Shown: positions 34,901 to 45,923 of the stretch, piece after piece
Position numbering within the stretch: the stretch's first letter is position 1
Layout: each line of letters opens with the position of its first letter
Assembly: GCA_035222895.1 (NCBI GenBank)
Contig: JAVYIG010001038.1
Location: forward strand, 124,001-188,000
DNA: 64,000 bases
Source: Strongylocentrotus droebachiensis
Taxonomy: Eukaryota; Echinodermata; Echinoidea; Camarodonta; Strongylocentrotidae
Direction of reading: 5' to 3'
The notes under the pieces: model-generated
Told to the model about the DNA's origin: nothing
What the model saw: only the letters and a program-made list of their open reading frames with translations
Databases searched by the model: none
Position numbers and translations under genes: made by a program

Positions 34901-37900
34901 AATTTTTTTGAAAGACACAGAAGATATGAAAATCTTAGAAAAAATATTAGATTCCTTCTCTCACGTATCTGGATTAAAAATTAATAGGGACAAAACACAA
35001 ATTATGAAGCTTGGTTCTTCTAGTCACAGTAATGAAAATTTGACCGGTATAACATTGGGTAAGATGGTTTCTCTGGTAAAAGTTCTTGGAATATATTTCT
35101 CTTTGGATATTAATGTTAAAGAAGAAATGAATTATAAGGAAATACTGAGCAAAATAAAAAGATTGTTAGGGTGGTGGAAGCAACGGGATTTAACACTTTT
35201 TGGGAAAATTCAATTGGTTAAAGTTTTTGCAATCTCTAAATTACTATATGTGTCTTCTATAATGTCGGTACCACCAAGTGTTTTCAAGGAAGTTGAAAAG
35301 ATATGTTTCAATTTTATATGGAATGGACATGATAAGATAAAAAGGAATATTTTATATTTGAATTATGATAAAGGGGGTTTGAAAATGTTGAATTTCAAGT
35401 ACATGATCTATGCACAGCGTGTAGTGTGGATTAAGAAACTGCTTGGTGGCAATAATGACATGAAATGGAAACAATTTTTCGAATATATATTCAGAACGGT
35501 AGGAGGAAAGTTAATATTTTTTTGCAATTATAATCCCAAAACAATCAATATAAAGGCACCCAATCTATACTTGGATTTTTTGAACATCTGGAATTATCTA
35601 AAGGAGAAGGAATATATTGTAAAAGAAACACATAATGAAAATCAAATTATCTTTCACAATACTTTTATTGAAGGTAGGATAATTCCTTTTAATGCAAAAT
35701 TATTTCATGTGAACATTTTTCAAGTTAAACATTTGACCGACGCAGAAGGTGATATGAGATCAGGGGACTATTTCATAAGGAAAGGTCTTAATGTAGATGA
35801 TCTGTTTTTGCTTAATGATCTATACACCAAATTGCCAGCTGCCTGGAAGATTAAGAGGATTTGCAGAGGGAGAGATGATACTCTAAATGACACTGTTGAT
35901 CTTTCCAACATTAACTTTATCATTAACAAAACAGTATATTCTTTTGAGTCTGTCTCTTCCAAAATGCTCTATAACATTTTTATTGCTATAATACAAGATG
36001 CATTTGCTTTTAAACATCCAGAGGTAATAGCTTTAAATCTAGATAAGTCGGAAACTACAACATGTTTCTCAATCCCCAGATTTTCCACTCTAGATGGGAA
36101 GTTAAGGGAATTTCAGTATAAACTTTTACATAACATCATATTTTGTAATGATAAATTGTATCTTTTTGGTTTAATACGGTCAAATTTATGTTCCTTTTGT
36201 AGAAAAGAAGTAGAAACCTATCGTCATATCTTCTTTGAATGTTCTGAAGGGACCAGAATATGGAATGAGATGGGAAACAGTTTAAAGATGTTTCAGTTTC
36301 TTAGTATGCAATGGATTGATGTGTTGCTTGGTTTCAGAAAAAATATGAAAGATAATATATTGTTAAATCATGTATTGATTATGGTCAAATATATGATTTA
36401 CAGTAATCGTAAAAATGGAAAGTTCCCAACTAGTAAAGAAATATGTAAGGCTGTAGAGAACTCAAAAAAAGTTGAACATGAAAAAGCAAAATTAAAGGAC
36501 AAACTGCCAATACATTATCAAAAATGGGAAAATTTTACCCCTTAAGGCAGGGGAACTGATTGTATATATATTGTAATTCCTGTTTCCTGTTCACTCACTC
36601 ACTTTCCCATCGATCCGAACATTTATCTGCTATCGTGTTTGCTTGTTTTTTTATATTTCATATTTATATATTTTTTAAATAACGGTATAGTTACAGACCT
36701 CCACTGATACAAGACCCTTATATAGTTAGCATGAAAAATGCACCGTATTAGTATATGTAAATATAACACATTTTGTCATGGGTTATGAAGCAGCACCTTC
36801 ACCTTATACTTTTTGTTTATAAAAGAAAATCTTTGTTCAGATTGCTTAATTTATATTGAACTAATTAATTTGCATATTATGTTGTAAAAATTGTTCCTTT
36901 TTATAATGTTGTATTCAAGTATTACCGTCACCTTCTCCTTTTTTAAAGAAATTGGGGCACATTCTGTACACTTGTTTGAATGTGTACTATATTAGTTTGG
37001 ATACTAATTTTATGGAAAATATTTTTTAAATATGTCTGTGTTTATAATGTATGAGACAATGTACTACATGTGTGTTTATTCTGTAAGAACAGTTGTGTTC
37101 CTATTCATCATTTTGTATAATTATGAAGATCTGAATAAAGGCAAAAAAGCTTTAAAAAAAAAAAAAAATACAAATAGTGAATGGTCATGATTGCAATGGT
37201 ACAAGATTTTGCACGAGGTGAAAGATAAGAGACGCTATATTCAACGAGGCGCAACCGAGTTGAATGGAGCGTCTCATCTTTCACCGAATGCAAAATATTG
37301 TTCCATTGCACGAATAAAGACCATTCACTATTTGTTTTATACAACACCTCGGACGTTAACGGGCTTAAAACAGTTTTCCTAGGCCTAAATCTCAGCGATT
37401 TTTGTTTGTTTTCAATTTATGAAATTGCTGATAGTGAGCGCGCACTATTAAGCAGGCAGCAAACCACGTGCGTACCATGCGCCGCGCGTACAAACCTTTA
37501 TGTTTATTGTTACGCGGAGTGCAATACACCAGTTTACAGTTGTATCAGTGCGCATGCGCAGACAGTTGACCTCGGGTCATTGGCCCCAAAATTGGGGCCA
37601 ATAACCTCTGACCTCTGTTATTTATGCGTAAATTAAGATTGCGCCCATATATGCAAATTATGATGTGAGCGCATGATCGAGTAAATAAATTTAACTAGGC
37701 CATGTCATCAGTGTAATCTTTTCACTGTGACGCAACAATACATGTTCATCTGAAAACGATGACATCACTGCCTGCGCGCTGCGCTGTGCGCTCACATCAT
37801 AATTTGCATGGGCGCAATCTTAATTTACGCATAAAAAAATGACCTCGAGGTCATTGGCTTTGTTTAAAATGGCGCACACAACTGTAAACTGGTGTATTTG

Positions 37901-40900
37901 GTTTGATCCTTTCGCACCATTGCACTCTGACGTCACTTAGCTCACCATATACTTTGTACATCGTTAGTGACGTCAGAGTGCAATGGTGCGAAACGATCAA
38001 ACGAAATTGCACTCCGCGTCAATGATGCCGTTCAATGGTACTTTTAGCGCATGTCATGTGATCAAGAATTGACCAATGAGGTTGCGTTTTGTTGTGGTTC
38101 TTGTTGCGTGAAGAGTATATATGAATATAGGAAGCATCGAACGAAAAATGAATGATTCATGACCTTCGAGCGCGTTGAAAGCGTGTTCAAATGTCTAAGC
38201 GAACATGGCAGAGATTTATTAATACACTTGACATATATCATATTACAGTATGTTATTCTTTATTGTATTCATCAATTAGCTAATAGAAAGCCAGGTAAAC
38301 CCCTTTTCAGGTTCTTCTTCAGGTAAACTTTAAAGAGCTATGCAGCCTAACACGAAGAGAAGGTTGATTTGTATACATTCTAGCTGTACACAAATTATTT
38401 CTTGATATGGGTACACTTTAATTCAAATCATCTCAACGCGCATTTATTTAGACATGCTAGAGCAAATTACCTTAAGCCACTTATTGTTGTCTTCATTCGC
38501 GGCGACCCATGCACCGACGGATACCCATTCACCGGACTCCCCTGCAACGGCAACGGCATTCAGCCTTCCTCTGTAAGTTTCATGGCCAGAACCAAGGACC
38601 GATGACGAGGTCAGACTAGAGTCTGGTATCCGACCATCTTCCACGCCAAGCCCCGCACCGAGGACAGATGGAGTGCAACCAAGTTTCACATCGAGGTTCA
38701 GCGACGCTGCAAAAAAGAAAGGAAAATAAGACGTAGACACCTAACTGACCTTACAACTAACTTTCTTATATTACCTACTAATTTCCTAGGCAAGGTTGTC
38801 CTTTCAATATATCTTTCCTTAAATGTAATCCAGAAATCTATCCTGTCAACAAGCCATATGACGTATTAATAAAAAAAAAACGAACAAGGAATACAAAACA
38901 AAACAACAAATGGAGAAGAAAAAAAGGGAAGGGAAACAATTAGTTAATCTACAATAATTATCATGATTATGAAAATACAGTTATGTTGATTTTTCACGCA
39001 TAAATAAAACACCTGCCATGGGTCCACATGAGTTATTTTTAGCAATATTTTCCTGTATTTGCTTGAGCATGAGTATGAGAGGATGATTATTTAATCACGT
39101 ACAATATTCATATTATAACAGATGGGGGCCGGCCTGTCTGGGAGTTCAACCCACAACATCTCGTAACCCAAACGAGAATTCCCAATTGAGGGAAAAGCCT
39201 GGGGGGAAAGATAACAATTAATTCTTAAGAGATACCTTTCAGCAATTGCCGATGATATTGAATTAATCGCAGTTGACGGAATTTAATCAAATTATCACAG
39301 TATTCGTTGAAATCTTAAAGAAATGAAACCCTACCACAACACGCGGGGCCCACTATTGGATACTATCGTGAAGATTCTATGTGCTCTGGGTATTATTCGC
39401 CTACACCAGACAAGGCGCCAATACCAACTGAAAAGTTTAAGCTTACGCACGCGGCGAAATTCGCTGGCCCACCTGGAAATTTCTTGAACTTGCCTTCGGG
39501 CTCGGCGAGGATTCGGGTTGAGTTCAACCCATCGCACGGTGTACGATCTGACTACGACCCTATTTTTGAAGTGTTTGCAACAGCATTTGATAGGAGCATT
39601 CAAACATGTATCTTAATGATCGAGGATCCGAATAGTCATATGAATAATCAAATCTAAATTTCGAGGGATTTGAAACTTTCTTGAGGGAGGACAAGCTAAA
39701 TCGGCTCAGACTCGTAGTGACGTCAGGTCATAACATCACATTATGGCAGAACTTTCCGGAGTCAATTATAAAATGTTGGCCTTGTACAACAAAACAATTG
39801 ATATACACTCTGTGGTTTTTGGAATGATCAAAATGTGGAGAACAAATATACACACAGAAATAGGTAAATGGGCCTGCACACAAGACAGTATTTCGTCCAG
39901 AGTTTCTAAGTTTTAACCATTTCTTGTAGAATGATGAGAGCATTTTAAGAGCAATGCAGTTCAGGGGACAATTCTACTATAATATTCTCCCCAACTGACA
40001 TACTAAGAGAAGGCAAGCTCACTATTATATATTTTTTCTTCAGCACTGTACCGATATATATATATATATATATATACCCATATATATATATATATATAAA
40101 CCTTCCCTTTCAGTAACAGTCCTCCTCTCCACCTACCTATGTCACCAATGAGAGTTCGTGTTATCATTTGTAACAGAAGTAAACTTTCTATTTTATTATT
40201 GTGCACTAACCTATGGCGTCAGTTAGAGGTCCATACCCATATAGTTCCATCCTCAAAGAAACGTGACCGTAATTGGTCTTTGGATGGATCCGGAAAGAGC
40301 GTCCAACTATCGGCCTAGCAAGCGTGTGAGTCACATGGCTACCACGGTCATAATTTCCCGGAAATATCTATAAAAAAACAAATTTGATGAGAATGATATT
40401 AAGTAATATTGCAAAGAATACTCATTCTTAATGAAGCTCATCGTTATTTCATAACCCTATACGGCCTGTGTATTAATAAAAAGCTGACTACACACATTGT
40501 GGTTATGAAGAGCCAGTTATGATCATCATGGAAATTTGTTTTTTTTCTTTCTCGATTTTCTTTCTTCTCATGGCAAATCCACATTTCAGTATCCTGAACA
40601 GTATTGTTTTGCATTTACCTCAACTGATCCAGAGTAAACGTTCAAATAGTCAGTCCAAGCCATGTTGTCAAAACTAGACGAAATAGTGTATGACGTCACC
40701 CACTGATCAACGTCATTTCTACCCTGAGTCGTTATTGCCGTTACGACGTAACTAGACTCAAATTGGATCTGCATCCATTGGTATTGGTCGGAAGGGTATG
40801 CGGCCCAGGTTGTCTCAGAGTTCAGGCGGCCAAAACGGCTACAATAAGGCGCAGAATGGCAGGATGATTCAGAGAAAGCTGAATCGGGGAGAGCACCACT

Positions 40901-43900
40901 TTCCAGGCCGAGAGGTTGACCAGATGTATGACACGGGTTCACTGTTGGAAATAAAGTCAAGAAATAATACAAGCATATAACAGAGAGTTTTTTCGCGACC
41001 ATTGAACAGCATTCAAACCCGGGCCAGAATCCCCCAAATCGTATTTATTTTAGCTGGAAATTTGTCTTAAATGTGAATAACAGCAATAATGCTACTCCAA
41101 CCTTCACAGGGTAAACAATATTCGCTCAGAAATCGTGCTAATGTCGAAGATTCTGGTTCTGAAGTTTCAACTATGGCCTCCAATTCAACGATAACGACCG
41201 CTACAGAGGAAAACGACACAGTAGACGCGTTACAACTTTGAGAAGAAATATCATGCAGAAAACATATGTTAAGCCATTGAGTGTCTTGTATAGGGCTTGA
41301 TATATGTTTGAAAATGGCTGAGGTCAGGATATTAATATTGAGTTTTAGAGTACTGGGTGATTTAAATAAAAGAAAGGATATGTTTGATTATTTGAGCAAC
41401 AAAAATGGCAAAATAGATTGTTTACAAGACACCATGGGCATATCTAGGATTTTGTAAGGGTAGGGGGGGGGGGGGGTTAAAGTCAGTGGCGGAATGCAGG
41501 ATTTTCCAATAGAGAGGGGGGGGGATGTGTAAGCACTTTGCGAAAAATAAATAATAAAACAAATTAAATGGGGGGGGGGGGGGGGGCCAAATGGGGGGTA
41601 TTGTGCACTAAAATTATTTTGCCAATGGGGGTGTTTGAACATTGTATTTTTATTTTTATTTGAATTCTAACCTCAAGTCGTGGTTGTAATTAAGAAATAA
41701 TTAATAATAATGCTGCGTTTCATTACAAAATTGTCGTAAGTTATTTTTTTCGCTTGAACTATTTGAAATTTACAGGACCATAAGGGGATACAACTGCAGG
41801 TTATCAATTAATTTTCATCGAGGATGGTTGAACATTTTTAAAGATATTGCCAATCAAACTACCTCTCAATTTTGTTAGACTCCCTGTACAGGTAAAACAA
41901 CTTTTCATTTTGATGAAGTTTCATTGATGAAGTTAATCTGTGTCAATCCTGTTTAGACCAGGCATATTATCATGAATATCCTTATTATTATTATGACCAT
42001 TATCATCATCATCTTAATCATCATCATCGTTATTATAATTGTTATTACTATCATTATTATTATTACTATTAATAGTATTAATTTTGTTTTTATCAGTTTT
42101 ATTTGTTATCATGATTAATTTGTATTATTATCATTATTATTATTACTCACCGGGGCAACACACAATGGAAATCATTTCATTCTTGTTTATCCCTCCCACT
42201 TTAGTCTCACTGTACCAGCAGTCGGTAATGTTTGTGGCATTAGCAGGGCAGTTCACTGATTCTGCTTCAGCAGGAGCATCGACGGACGAGGGCTCGTACA
42301 GTGGACTGCTCAACGTCGCAAATACTCCTAGTTCAATAAAATTGAAGTAAAACGTAGGATACCAGAGTGGTCTCAATATTATTGTAAAGAAAATAAATGC
42401 AAACCACAACAAAATGTTCATTTAATATCGGATACAACAAGAACTGATTTGTGATGACATACACCATATACAATTTGGTTAGGCTCCCGAAAGTAGAGTT
42501 TTGAAAACTGGAAAGAATAAGAGAGGGGTTCAGGTTGAAGACGGAGAAAACCAACTATAAAATGGAATTTGAATCTCCAACTCGACCAGAATATGAATAC
42601 TCTTGATCATGACACCATTATTTGATGATTCTTTAAAAAAAAAAGAGGAATACATCAATAAATAACTTTAAATATGTAAAGAATAATTATAATTAACAAG
42701 AAAACAGAGTGTATAATGATATTTGTAAAAAGAGTCAAACGCTTCCATGGACTCTCGAAAATAAAGGGAAACAATAAAGCAAGTCCACACTTTAACAAAC
42801 CTTGGGTACATTGTAGCATCAGATGGGAAAAGTATACATGAGATAAATGAAAGAATTGCAATGGCAACATGCACATTCGATCATATGAAATCCGTAATAA
42901 AAATAGAACATTACCATGAAGACCGAAATCCGTAGCTTTAAGTCTATAAACCGTATCAGTTTTTTGTCTACGGGTGTGAGTGTTGGACAATAAACAAAGA
43001 GCTTGAGAGAAGATTAAAGGCCACAGAGACCTGGTTCTTGAGAAAGATTATGAATATATAATGATCAGAAAAGAAAACAATTGGAGAAGTGTTCAGAGAA
43101 CCCTCACTCATCAACACAATAAGAAAGAGGCAAATGCAATTTAATGGTCACATAATCGTACAGAAAGGATAATTTAGAAAAATATATACATATATATAAT
43201 ATTAACAAGGAAGATTGCTGGAAAGAGAAGCAGTGGAAGCAAAACCTCACATATTTGCAAAGCCTGAATAAACCTGCAACCAACAGTTAAATCAGCAATA
43301 TCATCTATTCAAGAATAGTTGATAATAGACAGAAATGGAGGGCCATTAAGATGATAAGGATAATGTCTTACCTTCAAACCCTAGATACTGACATGCCAAT
43401 TGGGATAAGTTCATGTTCCAATGATCTTGATGTACCAGCACGAACGTGTTAGGGCTGGAGCTGGACGTTAAAGCAAGTGTTCCTTCATTTATCTCTCCAC
43501 CAAGTAGCTTTAACGAATGGATGGTTACATCTATACAGGGAAAAGGAACAAAAATGGGACTCATTTATTGACTCGTTGAAACAAGTTTTAAACAAGACTT
43601 TACGGCGATGTAAAGTGTCTTAAATATGTAGCTTTCTCAGCTCTCCCATCAAACTTGAATATACAACAATTGGTTTTTAGAACACGTTTTGTGTTGATGT
43701 GAATGCAATTATTGAATAGTTGATGAAAGATTTGTGATCTACCATTCCTATATTTACAGTGCCATCTGCTAAAAGAAATAATGGGATGTAAATATTTAGT
43801 TAAATTTAAGAACTGAGTTCCCGTTGGACAAAGCGCAGGGAAATACCAACAATCAAAGAAAGAGGTGTCACTATTCCATTTAGCACTTCATAAAATCGTA

Positions 43901-45883
43901 TTTCTGGAGTCCCTGTGAAATCCCCCTCGGAACGAGAACCAAAGTGGATCACAATAGCACAGACATGGAGATCTATATGGTCATACGACCGCATTTGTTA
44001 ATGATTGTGTTCATCATACCACAAAAAAGTAGACTATTTCATATACAGTCAAACCTGTCAACTGAGGGCACCCAAGGGAATACTGGCCACTGTAAACAGG
44101 TGGCCTTTCTAGGCAGGTTTTATATTAACACACGTTTCTTCTTAAGGGAGACAAAATACATGGCGATTCTAGACAGGTGACCTTTATACATATACAGAGG
44201 TGGCCACTATTTAACTAGATTGACCATACCTCTTCTTTTTTATAGTCAGCCTATACTTTTCCTTGATGTATATCACAATGGTCTTCAAACCAGAGGCGTG
44301 TAAATCCCGTATCGCTCTCCGCATGAGTACATTTACCTCCATGTACATGTAGAAAAGGGATCAACCATTAGTGTTTGCCCCCCCCCCCTTAAACAAAACC
44401 TCTGCATATTCCTCCGTCTCACTTAACCTCATCACACCTTTCATCAAGAGAGCCATCTAAACAGAAGTAGTAATTCCAATTTCGGTCTCCTCATCGAGTA
44501 CCTCCATGTAGAATAAGATTTTTTTACCAGGGTTTGCCCCCTTACCCCCACCGTATAGAAGATAAACACAAAAACCCTGATCCGTTTCTGCCTCTGTCTC
44601 ACCATCCTCCCAGCTTTCACCACGATACTTATTGAAGCAGAGACAGTAATGCCTGTCTTGCTCTCTTTCACAAGTGCCTCCATATAGACAAAGGTCCCTC
44701 ACCCCACCTCCTGTACCTAAATGTCAAATCCTTACCTGCCTCCAACCCTGTCTCACTTACTTTCTGTACACCTTTCACCACGGTAGCGATCTAAACAGAG
44801 ACAAGAAAATCCTGTCTCCGTCTCCTCGCAAGTGCCTCCATGAAAACAAGGGTTTGAGCGGCATGCTGGTGACAAAAATAAAACAGGGGGAAAACATGGA
44901 TAAGAAAAGTGAATACCCCAAGGTCTGATAAATTCATAAAAAACAGTGGTGTAAAAACAAGGGACACGAGGGTCCATGTCCCACATAATGGCTAAGAAAT
45001 AAACAGAAATAAGAACGCGAGAAAAGAGAAAAAGAGAAAGGGGGTAGGGGAGACAGGAATTGAAACAAATACGCCTAGAACACTAGACCACTAAAAAGTA
45101 GCCTTGTTAATTCTTATTTCGTTTATCGAGTAAGACCGATGCCCCCCCCCCCCTACCACCCGAACCAACAAAAGTGCCGGAGATGTGCCTTAAGTTCAAT
45201 TCAAATTGACCAATTTTGTGGTGGATTTTTACATTTGTAGGCTTTACAGCCCCATCCCCCAAAGGATTTTTCCGTCTAGAACAGAGCCTAAGTGGAGTAC
45301 CTTCATGGTGGCACAGAGGTAGAAGAAAAAAAGAAGGGGTTACAAGAAGGGAAAAAGGAGAACAAGAGAAAGGTGAGGGGAAAACGAGTAAAGAGTAGAT
45401 ATAACAATCCATCAGACGCCCATCATTATGATTAATGACCTGACATTGCGTTTCTTCCACCGAGTTAGTTTGGTGCCACCCCTTTTTTCTTGATTATGTT
45501 TATAATGGAATAACATGCGCTGTAACACACAACGGAACGATTCCGTGACCGTTTATTTAGCAGCAGCCCTTAGCAATAATGCTGTTCATCAACATCAATT
45601 GAAACATTAATCAGGTGAAAGGATCAATTCATTTCTGCTGGCGCCTAGTTAAACGCACTTCTAGCCATTATACTCGCAAACATACGTTTCTGTAGAGGGC
45701 CAATTCACCTGGTCACCTGATTAGTTCCTCCATTGGCATTATTTCGATTGCCTCGTTTCATTTCATAAAACGTAATGGAGTGTACCTAACTAATTGCAAA
45801 TTTTGCTACCTGTTCATTCATGCGTGATCCTTCTATGATTAATAGGGTTTCATCAATTATTATTTTATTAATTAAAACCTAAG

Positions 45884-45923
<40 letters not shown>

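Larger units (their letters stand above)
30262..37168 (+). mobile_element. Full-length L1/Tx1-type non-LTR retrotransposon
   Basis: The 5' end begins near a doubled catggagaggacg and follows directly on the 175-bp satellite. Order: short 5' leader, ORF1 (30375-31397), about 1.36 kb inter-ORF spacer, ORF2 (32757-36545), 3' UTR with AATAAA at 37134-37139 and a poly(A) run at 37154-37168. Both ORFs are open with all catalytic motifs, suggesting a young copy. No clear target-site duplication was found. It sits antisense in the large intron of gene B. Confidence 0.93.
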
